DNA from: an uncultured Rubrobacteraceae bacterium
Lineage (GTDB): Bacteria > Actinomycetota > Rubrobacteria > Rubrobacterales > Rubrobacteraceae
Length of the DNA stretch: 13,349 bases
NCBI GenBank assembly: GCA_902805985.1
Contig: CADCUW010000419.1
Location: 1 to 13,349 of the forward strand
Direction of reading: 5' to 3'
In this document: one piece after another, positions 6,278 through 13,247 of the stretch
Layout: the number at the start of each line of letters is the position of its first letter
Numbering within the stretch: position 1 is the first letter of the stretch
Translations under genes and position numbers: made by a program
Notes under the pieces: model-generated
Told to the model about the DNA's origin: nothing
Database searches by the model: none
The model's input: the letters and a program-made list of their open reading frames with translations, nothing else

Positions 6278-7120
6278 ATGAAGAAGCGAGTGTTGCTGGC
6301 CGGGCTGCTGACGGCGAACCTGCTCTTGGCCGCGTGCGGCGGGGCGGGTGGCGGGTCGCAAGGCGGTGGCTCCTCCGGGGATCAGGCGTCCTGCGACCTT
6401 GAGGACCCGCCGCTCTTCGAGGACGGCACGCTCACGGTGGCGACCGACAGGCCGGCCTACCCGCCGTGGTTCAAGGGCGACCCCCAGAGCTACGGGGGCT
6501 ACGAGGGCGAGGTCGCGGGCGAGGTAGCCAGACGAATGGACCTGCCCATAGAGTGGGTCGTCGAGCCGTTCAACAAGTCCTACGCGCCGGGGGCGAAAGA
6601 CTACGACTTCGACATCAACCAGATCACCATAACCCCTGAGCGCGAGCAGGTCGTTGACTTCTCGGACGGCTACTTCGACAACGCCCAGGGCGTCCTCGTC
6701 ATGGAGGGCTCCCCCGCCGCCGACGCGGAGAGCCTCTCCGACCTCAAGGACGACAGGCTCGGGGCCCAGGTCGGCACCACCGCGCTCGACTTCGTCAACA
6801 CGACGATAAAACCCGAGGAGCAGACGAAGGTCTACGACACGACCAACGACGCCAGGAGCGCGCTGGAGGGCGGCCAGATCGACGCCTTCGTCACCGATCT
6901 CGTCACAACCGTCTACCTGCGCGACATCGAGATAGAGGGCTCGGAGGTGATCGGCCAGTACCCGGAGACCGAAGAGTTCGGGATGCTCTTCGAGAAGGGC
7001 AACCCGTTGGTGGGCTGCGTGAACGAGGTCCTCGGCGAGATGAGAGGGGACGGGACCCTCGAAGACCTCCAGAAAGAGCACCTCCAGCAGTACCTCGACG
7101 TCCCCACCCTAGAGAAGTAG
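6278..7120 (+). CDS. Amino-acid ABC transporter substrate-binding lipoprotein (family 3)
   Basis: This encodes 280 aa. A lipoprotein signal peptide (MKKRVLLAGLLTANLLLAAC, lipobox LAAC, Cys20) is followed by a flexible Gly/Ser linker to about residue 35. The mature domain starts GTLTVATDRPAYPPWF and has the family 3 (HisJ/GlnH-like) features: YEGEVAGEVARRM, DFDINQITITPEREQVVDFSDGYF with its ligand-site Thr/Arg region, and ALEGGQIDAFVTD. It delivers polar amino acids or similar small molecules to the permease encoded next. Two extra cysteines, Cys39 and Cys247, could form an extracytoplasmic disulfide. GGAG lies 7 nt before the ATG. It is the first gene of a tight operon with the permease (1 nt gap) and the ATPase. 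The exact ligand cannot be read from sequence. Confidence 0.92.
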   Translation: MKKRVLLAGLLTANLLLAACGGAGGGSQGGGSSGDQASCDLEDPPLFEDGTLTVATDRPAYPPWFKGDPQSYGGYEGEVAGEVARRMDLPIEWVVEPFNKSYAPGAKDYDFDINQITITPEREQVVDFSDGYFDNAQGVLVMEGSPAADAESLSDLKDDRLGAQVGTTALDFVNTTIKPEEQTKVYDTTNDARSALEGGQIDAFVTDLVTTVYLRDIEIEGSEVIGQYPETEEFGMLFEKGNPLVGCVNEVLGEMRGDGTLEDLQKEHLQQYLDVPTLEK

Positions 7121-7121
7121 C

Positions 7122-8003
7122 TTGACGACCCGGGGGACCGGACCCACGGACAGCCTCGAACCGTCCCCCGGACGCGGCTCCAGGGTTCTCGGCAACAGGG
7201 CCGTGCTCGTCTCCAGCGCGAGCACCGTGCTGTTCTTCGCGGTCATAGCCGTCGTGGTGGCGCTGGCGCCGGGGAGCGGGCTGGTGGCGGAGCGGTTCTT
7301 CAGCCCGTTTCATCTATGGCAGTCGATCCGGGGCACGCCGGGCGAGCCCTCGGTTCTCGGCGCGTTCCTGCTCAACGTGTACATCTTCGCGATCTCCGAG
7401 GTATTCATCCTGGTTCTAGCGCTCGTGATCGCGGTGGTGCGCGGGATACCGGGTCCGGTCTTCTTCCCTTTCAGGATGGTGGCGGTCGTCTACACGGACG
7501 TCTTCAGGGGCGTGCCGCTCATCCTGATCCTCTACATCATAGGCTTCGGCGTGCCGGGCCTCGGCATCGCCTACTTCTCCTACCTCTCGGACGTCACCTA
7601 CGGCATCATAGCCCTCGTGCTCGTCTACTCGGCCTACGTCGCCGAGGTCTACCGGGCCGGCATCGAGTCCGTCCACGAGAGCCAGAACGCCGCCGCCAGA
7701 TCTCTGGGCCTCACCCGCTTCCAGTCTTTGCGCTTCGTGGTCTTGCCTCAGGCTATCCGGCGTGTGATCCCACCGCTCCTCAACGATTTCATAGGACTAC
7801 AGAAGGACACGGCGCTCGTCTCCGTGCTCGGCTCCATAGAGGCAGCTAGGGCGGCCCAGATCTACGGCGCCTCCCAGTTCAACTACGCGAGCTACGTCGT
7901 AGCCGCCCTCCTCTTCGTCCTGATAACCATCCCGCTGGCCCGCTTCACCGACCGCCTCATCGCCCGCGACAAACGCCGCCGCCAGGCCGGAGGACTCGCG
8001 TGA
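7122..8003 (+). CDS. Polar amino-acid ABC transporter permease
   Basis: This encodes 293 aa. It is an integral membrane protein of the His/Glu/Gln/Arg/opine permease family, with about five to six membrane helices after a roughly 25-residue polar N-terminus. The family motif VVYTDVFRGVPLILILY (equivalent to 'e.fRgtPllvql') is clear. The cytoplasmic EAA loop that docks on the ATPase is seen as YRAGIESVHESQNAAARSLG followed by LPQAIRRVIPPLLNDFIGLQKDTALVS. The chosen start is TTG 7122, one base after the binding-protein stop, which suggests translational coupling. A GTG at 7203 is an alternative but has no ribosome-binding site. Its stop (TGA 8001-8003) overlaps the GTG of the ATPase gene. Confidence 0.92.
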   Translation: MTTRGTGPTDSLEPSPGRGSRVLGNRAVLVSSASTVLFFAVIAVVVALAPGSGLVAERFFSPFHLWQSIRGTPGEPSVLGAFLLNVYIFAISEVFILVLALVIAVVRGIPGPVFFPFRMVAVVYTDVFRGVPLILILYIIGFGVPGLGIAYFSYLSDVTYGIIALVLVYSAYVAEVYRAGIESVHESQNAAARSLGLTRFQSLRFVVLPQAIRRVIPPLLNDFIGLQKDTALVSVLGSIEAARAAQIYGASQFNYASYVVAALLFVLITIPLARFTDRLIARDKRRRQAGGLA

Positions 8004-8758
8004 ACAGCCGAGCGAACTCGGCCCTCGTACTCGAGGGCATCCGCAAGTCCTTCGGGCCCAACGAGGTCTTGAAGGGGATAGACCTAAGCGTCGCGGCGCA
8101 CGAGGTAGTGTGCCTGATCGGGGCCTCCGGCTCCGGCAAGTCGACCCTGCTCCGGTGCACGAACCTGGTCGAGCCGATAGACGCAGGAAGGGTGGTGGTC
8201 GAGGGGGAGGAGATCACGGCCTCCGGAGTAAACGCCGACCGTGTACGCCGGCGCATCGGCATCGTCTACCAGTCCTTCAACCTCTTCCCCCACATGACCG
8301 TGCTCCGCAACATCACCCTCGCCCCCCGCGAGGCCCTCAAGATGGACCGGAAGACCGCGGAAGACCACGCCGTCTCCCTCCTGAACCGCTTCGGGCTGGC
8401 GGACAGGAAGGGCGAGTACCCGGACCGGCTCTCGGGCGGCCAGCAGCAGCGGGTCGCCATCGTGCGGGCACTGGCGATGCGGCCCTCCATCATGCTGCTG
8501 GACGAGGTGACGAGCGCGCTCGACCCGGAGCTCGTCGCCGAGGTCCTCTCGGTCATCAGGGAGCTCGCGCGCGAGGGCATGACCATGCTCATCGCGACCC
8601 ACGAGATGGGCTTCGCCCGCGACATCGCCGACCGCGTCTGCTTCCTGGAGGAGGGACGCATCCTGGAGCAGGGCCCGCCCGGGAGGATCTTCTCCTCGCC
8701 GGAGAACCCTCGCACGGCCCGCTTCCTCCGCCGCATCATCGAGGCCGGTCGCCTATGA
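8000..8758 (+). CDS. Polar amino-acid ABC transporter ATP-binding protein
   Basis: This encodes 252 aa, normal for GlnQ/HisP-type ATPases. All catalytic motifs are intact: Walker A GASGSGKST (41-49), Q-loop Gln91 in YQSFNLFPH, signature LSGGQQQR (from 144), Walker B IMLLDE (164-169) with TSALDPE as D-loop, and the switch His201 in ATHEMGFA. The sequence CTNLVEPIDAG after Walker A is typical of amino-acid importers. GTG 8000-8002 overlaps the permease stop (GTGA) and has GGAGG 6 nt upstream. It powers the importer formed with the two preceding products. Nothing is missing, so the transporter should be functional. Confidence 0.95.
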   Translation: MNSRANSALVLEGIRKSFGPNEVLKGIDLSVAAHEVVCLIGASGSGKSTLLRCTNLVEPIDAGRVVVEGEEITASGVNADRVRRRIGIVYQSFNLFPHMTVLRNITLAPREALKMDRKTAEDHAVSLLNRFGLADRKGEYPDRLSGGQQQRVAIVRALAMRPSIMLLDEVTSALDPELVAEVLSVIRELAREGMTMLIATHEMGFARDIADRVCFLEEGRILEQGPPGRIFSSPENPRTARFLRRIIEAGRL

Positions 8759-8792
8759 GGCGTTCAGGCTAACTACCATAGGCCCCGGCTGG

Positions 8793-8798
8793 TAGATT
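8793..8798 (+). promoter_or_regulatory. Possible -10 (TAGATT) for the CapA-like gene
   Basis: TAGATT lies 34 nt before the preferred TTG start at 8833, within the 74-bp gap after the ATPase gene. No -35 match is obvious. The gene might instead be read through from the importer operon. Confidence 0.25.
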
Positions 8799-8832
8799 GG
8801 TCCGGTCGAGTCCGGGGTTGAGAGGGTGGCTC

Positions 8833-10416
8833 TTGAAGAGATCGTTCCGGGCGCAACTCGCGGTGGCCGCGGCGGCGGGCCTGCTCTCCTTCCTCCCGCT
8901 GCTTGGCGCGTGCTCGACGGAACCGCCCGAGAACGCGGACCGGGGAACCGAGGAGACCCGAAGGGACGAGGGCCGGGCGGAAGGCTTCAGGTCTCGTCCC
9001 CCGGACGAGACCACGAAGGTTGCCCGTGAGCCCGACTCCAGAGCCTCTCTCGTGCCGGTTGCCCATCTGTCTTCCCTGCGCGAGGACGTGAGCCTGCGGG
9101 AGCTATCGGAGGCGCGAGGGTTGTCAGTCCCGAGTGGTTCCCTAAAGACCGCACAAGACCTGATCGACCGCCCCGGCTTCCGGAGCTTTGACTCCCCGGA
9201 GGCGGTCATAGAACACGTCAGCCGGACCCCCGGCGCCGTCGGGCTCCTGCCGTGGGACGAGGTCGGCCCGCGGGTCAAGGCGCTAGGGGTGGAGGGCGGG
9301 TCCATCCTGGAGCCGGGTGCGTCGGACCTTTCGAACTACCCTTTGCGCTTCGAGGAGGAGACGGGACCTGACCCTGATGAGCTTCGCCGCGTCGTGATCG
9401 GGGGCGACGTCGTGCTCGACCGCGGCCAGAACTACATGGTGATCCAGCAGGGAATGGGCCTGGACTTCCCGATGGATGGGGGCTACGCGGCGATCACGGG
9501 CCGCACGCTGGAGCCGAACCCCTACGACGCGTCCAGCACCGTCCACCAGTTCACGGCCGCGCGCACGGGGCAGGCCGGCGCCGTCCGCGAGTACCTCTCC
9601 GGCGCGGACCTCACGCTCGCGAACCTCGAGAACCCCGTGGTGGAAGGTGCCGTCTACCACCCGGAGGAGGCGACGTTCACCGGCGACCCGCGCCTGATGC
9701 CCGTCCTGGATCAAGCCGGCATAGACGGCGTCACTTTGGGCAACAACCACGTCCTTGACGCGGGGACCTCAGGGCTCGCCGAGACGCTCGGGCACCTCGA
9801 CAGGGCTGGCATAGCGCGTACCGGGGCCGGTATGGACCTCGCGGAAGCCAGGGAACCCATGATCTTCGACGTCGGGGGGACGGAGATCGGGGTCCTCTCC
9901 CACCTCGGCATCCCGGGCTACGAGTGGGCCTGGGCCACGGAAGGGGCGCCAGGCACGGCCCCGCTCGTGGAGAGCGTGCTGAGGGAGGACGTCGAACGCC
10001 TGCGAGAAGAGGTAGACCTCGTCGTCGTGATGCCCCACTGGGGCATGGAGTACCTGGCGGAACCGGAGCCAGACCAGGTAGACCTCGCGCACGCCGCGGT
10101 GGACGCGGGTGCGGACCTTGTCGTCGGCGGCCACGCCCACTGGCCCAAGGGGATGGAGATCTACGACGGGACCCCGATCTTCTACGGCGTCGGAAACTTC
10201 CTGCTGGACCAGTCATGGTCCGAGGAGACCTCGACCGGCATCTTCGCCGAGATAACTCTGTACGAAGGCCGGATCGTCCAGGTAGAACCCGTCCCCTTCG
10301 TCCTCCTGGACTACGCCCAGCCGAACTTCCTCGTCCCCGAAGCCGGCGGTGACAGGGCGCTGCGGAAGGTCTACGCCGCCTCCCGGGGCCCGGAGTTCGA
10401 AGCCTACGACAAATAG
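8833..10416 (+). CDS. CapA-family (PGA_cap) metallophosphatase-like lipoprotein
   Basis: This encodes 527 aa from TTG 8833. That start gives an ideal lipoprotein signal (MKRSFRAQLAV..., lipobox LGAC, Cys27), with GAGAGGG a few bases upstream; TTG 8797 or 8818 would only add a poor N-terminus. After a charged linker, residues about 80-180 (RPGFRSFDSPEAVIEHVSRT, then GAVGLLPWDEVGPRVKAL) resemble the ligand-lobe fragment found in front of some CapA domains. The CapA domain runs from about 187: GGDV (190-193), NLENP (264-268), GNNH (303-306), PHWG with His402 and GGHAH (432-436), the pattern of the calcineurin-like fold used by poly-gamma-glutamate synthesis protein CapA/PgsA. The protein should be anchored outside the cytoplasmic membrane. 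No capB/capC genes are nearby, so a role in polyglutamate capsule is unsupported; a general cell-envelope function is safer. Confidence 0.87.
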   Translation: MKRSFRAQLAVAAAAGLLSFLPLLGACSTEPPENADRGTEETRRDEGRAEGFRSRPPDETTKVAREPDSRASLVPVAHLSSLREDVSLRELSEARGLSVPSGSLKTAQDLIDRPGFRSFDSPEAVIEHVSRTPGAVGLLPWDEVGPRVKALGVEGGSILEPGASDLSNYPLRFEEETGPDPDELRRVVIGGDVVLDRGQNYMVIQQGMGLDFPMDGGYAAITGRTLEPNPYDASSTVHQFTAARTGQAGAVREYLSGADLTLANLENPVVEGAVYHPEEATFTGDPRLMPVLDQAGIDGVTLGNNHVLDAGTSGLAETLGHLDRAGIARTGAGMDLAEAREPMIFDVGGTEIGVLSHLGIPGYEWAWATEGAPGTAPLVESVLREDVERLREEVDLVVVMPHWGMEYLAEPEPDQVDLAHAAVDAGADLVVGGHAHWPKGMEIYDGTPIFYGVGNFLLDQSWSEETSTGIFAEITLYEGRIVQVEPVPFVLLDYAQPNFLVPEAGGDRALRKVYAASRGPEFEAYDK

Positions 10417-10470
10417 AAGATTACTCCTAAAGATGTACCCGGCGGCTGGCACAAACCTCGCAAGAGATGC

Positions 10471-10476
10471 TACTAT
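10471..10476 (+). promoter_or_regulatory. -10-like TACTAT ahead of a structured non-coding segment
   Basis: TACTAT is a good -10 match, located 55 bp after the CapA-gene stop. A start site would fall at about 10483, exactly at the 5' arm of the first stem described below. The -35 region (TGGCAC at 18 bp) is poor. Confidence 0.4.
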
Positions 10477-10482
10477 GACGTT

Positions 10483-10615
10483 GGTTGTTGCACCTCGACT
10501 AGGAGGAAAGGGTCCGATGGATCATTAAGTCGACAACCTTCTGCGGGCCCTCACAGGCCCACAGACCGGGTCGATGACCGCCCGCCAAAAGGGCGAATCG
10601 TCGGCCCGGATTTTT
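10483..10615 (+). ncRNA. Candidate small RNA or orphan leader, about 130 nt
   Basis: Between TACTAT and an intrinsic terminator lies a compact, foldable segment with no protein gene. Stem 1 pairs ggttg (10483-10487) with caacc (10534-10538) and, across a 7-nt bulge, tcgac (10495-10499) with gtcga (10529-10533). Its loop carries AGGAGG (10501-10506) and the three-codon ORF ATG GAT CAT TAA (10517-10528). A small hairpin (gggcc / ggccc) follows at about 10545-10560, then the terminator hairpin. It could be a small RNA, an attenuator whose downstream gene has been lost, or the trimmed 3' UTR of the CapA-like gene. I do not recognise it as a named RNA family. Confidence 0.38.
10566..10615 (+). terminator. 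Strong intrinsic terminator
   Basis: The arm ccgggtcgatga (10566-10577) pairs with tcgtcggcccgg (10598-10609) over 12 bp including two G-U pairs. An inner stem cgccc/gggcg (10579-10583 / 10591-10595) closes a gccaaaa loop. The outer stem is followed by A and five T (10611-10615). The opposite strand has no T-run after the hairpin, so it acts on the plus strand. It ends either the transcript of the CapA-like gene, 150 bp upstream, or the candidate small RNA. Confidence 0.8.
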
Positions 10616-10793
10616 GGTTCTGGGGCAATGAGGTTTGGGGTGGCAGGAGAGATCTGACCGCCCTGTTTTCACGACGTAAGACCGGTGATCCCCCGAACCG
10701 TCGATATCGAGCAACTCTCATGGCGACACTGGTAAGACCAGCCGAATCGGCAGCCTGAAATCTCAAAACCTTGAAGCCTCAAGCCTCAAAACC
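10616..10793. other. Gene-free stretch rich in inverted and direct repeats
   Basis: No supported gene is present. ggttctgggg (10616-10625) can pair with cccccgaacc (10690-10699) at 9 of 10 positions. A hairpin ctggt-aag-accag (10729-10741) abuts the palindrome gccga-a-tcggc (10741-10751). ctcaaaacc occurs at 10762-10770 and 10785-10793, with tandem agcctca between them (10775-10788). The last part is unusually A/C-rich for this genome. It lies at the 3' end of the minus-strand PCP_red gene. Confidence 0.55.
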
Positions 10794-10982
10794 TCACTTG
10801 AACCTGTACTGGCGGTACATGCCGGCGCTCTCGTCCACGTCGGCCTCGGTTACGTGGGTGCGTCCGCGCCCGGCGACCCTGTCCTCTATACGCTTGCGGA
10901 TAAAGCGGCGCATGAGGAAGGGGCTGCGCTTTATGCGCCGGTCGGCCTCGGGGTCCCAGGTGATCTCGGTCTTCTCAGCCAT
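10794..10982 (-). CDS. PCP_red-domain mini-protein (protochlorophyllide-reductase C-terminal-like)
   Basis: This encodes 62 aa from the ATG at 10982, which has AGGAGAG 5 nt upstream; a TTG one codon earlier is less likely. The whole protein matches the small PCP_red domain pattern. ITWDPEADRRIKRSPFLMRR corresponds to 'W...A...l.kiPffvR', FIRKRIEDRVAGRGRTHVTE to 'vrk.iE..A...g...iT', and a short basic end follows. The domain is best known as the C-terminal tail of the ChlB/BchB subunit of dark-operative protochlorophyllide reductase. Stand-alone copies occur widely in non-phototrophs, with unknown function. There is no signal peptide, membrane helix or cysteine. A perfect TATAAT lies about 34 nt upstream, so it has its own promoter. 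It diverges from the monooxygenase gene, which may or may not imply a shared role. Confidence 0.68.
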   Translation of the reverse strand: MAEKTEITWDPEADRRIKRSPFLMRRFIRKRIEDRVAGRGRTHVTEADVDESAGMYRQYRFK

Positions 10983-11015
10983 CAAGCCTCTCCTAGACTA
11001 GCCTCGTCCCCGAAG

Positions 11016-11021
11016 ATTATA
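11016..11021 (-). promoter_or_regulatory. -10 element TATAAT for the PCP_red gene
   Basis: On the minus strand a consensus TATAAT precedes the gene. The predicted start near 11009 gives a leader of about 27 nt holding the AGGAGAG ribosome-binding site. The -35 region is GC-rich with no good match. Confidence 0.55.
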
Positions 11022-11119
11022 TCCTCCCCGCCCGCGGCTCCGGGGTGATCCCTCTCAGACCGGGGCTTGGATCTCCCGGCCGCTCGTGCCGCGAGCCGAC
11101 CGGCGGCGGCATGGGAGTG

Positions 11120-11148
11120 TTGCGCCGGGTTACGGATGCTTCCATACT
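11120..11148 (+). promoter_or_regulatory. Possible promoter of the flavin monooxygenase
   Basis: TTGCGC (11120-11125) and CATACT (11143-11148) are 17 bp apart, and the start codon is 31 nt further downstream. Both hexamers are imperfect, but the spacing is ideal. Confidence 0.42.
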
Positions 11149-11179
11149 TTGCGCCCAGGGTCACGAGCGGGAGGCAGGT

Positions 11180-12844
11180 ATGTCAGACACCCAGCAAGAC
11201 CGGCGGCAGGAAGACGGGGAGGGACGGGTCGAAGAGTTCGACGCGGTCGTAGTCGGCGCCGGGTTCGCGGGGTTGTACACGCTGCACAAGCTGCGCAACG
11301 AGCTGGGGCTCTCGGCACGGGTCTTCGAGGCGGGGAGCGGTATCGGCGGGACGTGGTACTGGAACCGCTATCCGGGAGCGCGCAGCGATACGTCTAGTTG
11401 GATCTACTGCTACTCGTTCGACGAGGGGCTTCTCCAGGAGTGGCAGTGGAGCGAACGCTACCCCGGACAGCGGGAGGTCTTGAACTACCTCGAGCACGTG
11501 GCCGAACGGTTCGACCTGAACCGGGACATCCAGACGGGAACGCGCGTGACGTCGGCCACCTTCGACGAGACGACGGAGCGGTGGGAGGTGCGCACGGACA
11601 CCGGCGAGGTCGTCTCGGCGCGGTTCATCGTCGCGGCTTTGGGCGCCCTGTCGGCGGCGAACCTGCCGGACGTCCCCGGCCTCGAGAACTTCACGGGCGA
11701 GCGGTATCACACCGCCGAGTGGCCCCACGAGGGCGTCGACTTCACCGGCAAGAGGGTCGGGGTCATCGGCACGGGCGCCACCGGCATCCAGGTCGCCACG
11801 GAGATCGCCGCGCTGGCGGATCACCTCACCGTCTTCCAGCGCACCCCAAACTACGCCATCCCGCTCGGCAACTACCAGATAGACGAGGAATTCCGGCGTT
11901 GGTACAAGGAGAACTACGACGAGATCTGGGGTCAGGTCCGTCACAATTTCTCGGGCCACGACTACGACCCGATCGAGAAACAACTCCAGGAGGCCGCGCC
12001 GGAGGAGCGCGAGCGCACGTTCCGTGAGCGGTACGAACGCGGCGGCTTCGGCCTGTGGCTTGCCAACTACGAGGACATCCTCGTAGACAGGGATGCCAAC
12101 AGCGTCGTATCCGAGTGGGTGCGCGAGAGGATCGCCGAGCGGGTCGACGACCCCGCGACCGCCGGGCGGCTCACCCCCAGCGACCACGCGTTCGGCACCA
12201 AGCGGGTCCCCCTCGAAGACGGCTACTACGAGATATTCAACCAGGACAACGTCGCGCTCGTCGACGTGAAGGAGACGCCGGTCGAGGAGATCACCCCGAC
12301 CGGGGTGAGAACTAGTGCCGGCGAGTACGAGTTCGACGCACTGGTGTTCGCCACCGGCTTCGACGCCATGACCGGCCCGTACAACAAGATCGACATCCGG
12401 GGCCGCGGCGGGCGGCTGCTGCGCGACAAGTGGGCGAACGGACCGCGCACCTACCTCGGCCTTATGAGCGCGGACTACCCCAACCTGTTCACCATCACCG
12501 GGCCGCAGAGCCCTTCGGTGCTCACGAACATGCCGGTCGCGATCGAGCAGCACGTGGAGTGGATCTCGGAGATCATCCGCCACATGCGGGTCGGCGGCCT
12601 CGGCGTCGTCGAGCCCACCCGCGAGGCGGAGGACGAATGGGTCGACCATTCGCAGGAGGTGGCCCACTCCACGCTGTTCCCCGAGTCCGCCACTTGGTAC
12701 ATGGGGGTGAACATCCCCGGCAAGCCGCAGGTCTTCCTTCCGTACCTCGGCGGGATCGGACCCTACCGCCAGAAGTGCGACGAGGTCGCGGCGAACGGGT
12801 ACGAAGGGTTCGCTTTCGCCAGCAGTGAAGGGGCCAACGCGTAA
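11180..12844 (+). CDS. Type I Baeyer-Villiger (flavin-dependent) monooxygenase
   Basis: This encodes 554 aa from ATG 11180, chosen because GGAGG lies 5 nt upstream; the frame is open further upstream but without a ribosome-binding site. The FAD-binding Rossmann motif is VVGAGFAGLY (GAGFAG at 26-31). GTWYWNRYPGARSD follows, the flavin and active-site region typical of cyclohexanone-monooxygenase relatives. The Baeyer-Villiger fingerprint FxGxxxHTxxWP is exact (FTGERYHTAEWP, 171-182). The NADPH-binding second Rossmann motif is VGVIGTGATGIQV (GTGATG at 197-202). Such enzymes insert one oxygen from O2 next to a ketone, giving esters or lactones, or oxidise N/S centres; the substrate cannot be predicted. 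No esterase or alcohol dehydrogenase lies alongside, as would be expected in a full ketone-degradation operon. An intrinsic terminator lies about 110 bp after the stop. Confidence 0.93.
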   Translation: MSDTQQDRRQEDGEGRVEEFDAVVVGAGFAGLYTLHKLRNELGLSARVFEAGSGIGGTWYWNRYPGARSDTSSWIYCYSFDEGLLQEWQWSERYPGQREVLNYLEHVAERFDLNRDIQTGTRVTSATFDETTERWEVRTDTGEVVSARFIVAALGALSAANLPDVPGLENFTGERYHTAEWPHEGVDFTGKRVGVIGTGATGIQVATEIAALADHLTVFQRTPNYAIPLGNYQIDEEFRRWYKENYDEIWGQVRHNFSGHDYDPIEKQLQEAAPEERERTFRERYERGGFGLWLANYEDILVDRDANSVVSEWVRERIAERVDDPATAGRLTPSDHAFGTKRVPLEDGYYEIFNQDNVALVDVKETPVEEITPTGVRTSAGEYEFDALVFATGFDAMTGPYNKIDIRGRGGRLLRDKWANGPRTYLGLMSADYPNLFTITGPQSPSVLTNMPVAIEQHVEWISEIIRHMRVGGLGVVEPTREAEDEWVDHSQEVAHSTLFPESATWYMGVNIPGKPQVFLPYLGGIGPYRQKCDEVAANGYEGFAFASSEGANA

Positions 12845-12953
12845 CCGAAAACCCGTTCTACTCCCCCAGGTTCCACGGCGAATACACCCCGCTCGGCGAA
12901 GGGCGCGCCTCGCCCCTCCTTGGCGGTCCGGTTCCTGGTGGGGAGCGTTGCGG

Positions 12954-12983
12954 CGGCCCCGATTCCCTTGCCGGGGCCGTTTT
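12954..12983 (+). terminator. Intrinsic terminator downstream of the monooxygenase
   Basis: cggccccg (12954-12961) and cggggccg (12972-12979) form a perfect 8-bp G/C stem with a 10-nt loop, followed by TTTT (12980-12983). An outer pair agcgtt (12945-12950) / aacgct (12987-12992) could extend the cruciform. The T-run is short but sits directly after the stem. Confidence 0.7.
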
Positions 12984-13247
12984 CGGAACGCTGGGTCCTC
13001 TCGTTGCCGCTTGACGGATACGGTCGTCACCCCGGAGCCCCTGCGGGCCGACCGTCTCTCCAGAGGAACGACGGGCCCCCACGCTGTTGGCCGGGTTCGT
13101 AGGCGCGTTCGGGGCATTCCCGTCGGCCGTCTCTCGATTTTCGGGAATGAGAGGAACCTCATCCCGTTGTAATGGGGGCCTAATGCGTGGGCGGCATCAT
13201 AGGGTTCGTAAGGTTGACGGATCCCCACGACCCAGGAGGCGAAAGAG
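12984..13247 (+). other. Long leader region with hairpins before the right-edge gene
   Basis: No gene is supported here. Two further perfect inverted repeats are present: acggtcg (13020-13026) with cgaccgt (13049-13055), and cattcccg (13115-13122) with cgggaatg (13142-13149). A short gagg-aa-cctc hairpin follows at 13151-13160. A Shine-Dalgarno AGGAGG ends the region. TTGTAA at 13167 is a possible -35, but no clear -10 is paired with it. The region may be a long structured 5' UTR of the next gene or simply intergenic DNA. Confidence 0.4.

Noticed and set aside
6257..7081. 274-codon minus-strand open frame
   Set aside because: It is the reverse complement of the binding-protein gene, which has a clear lipobox and family motifs. 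No independent start signal.
8110..8772. 220-codon plus-strand frame inside the ATPase gene
   Set aside because: An alternate frame of an intact ABC ATPase. The product is a Pro/Arg/Gly-rich shadow sequence with no motif.
10447..10462. Sigma54-like -24/-12 element (TGGCAC, 5 nt, TCGCA)
   Set aside because: It is close to the TGGCAC-N5-TTGCA pattern, but sigma54 is generally absent from actinobacteria and no activator gene or AT-rich activator site is nearby. Probably chance.
10499..10714. 71-codon minus-strand ORF across the structured region
   Set aside because: It runs through both arms of the terminator, has no ribosome-binding site and lacks the codon bias of the real genes here.
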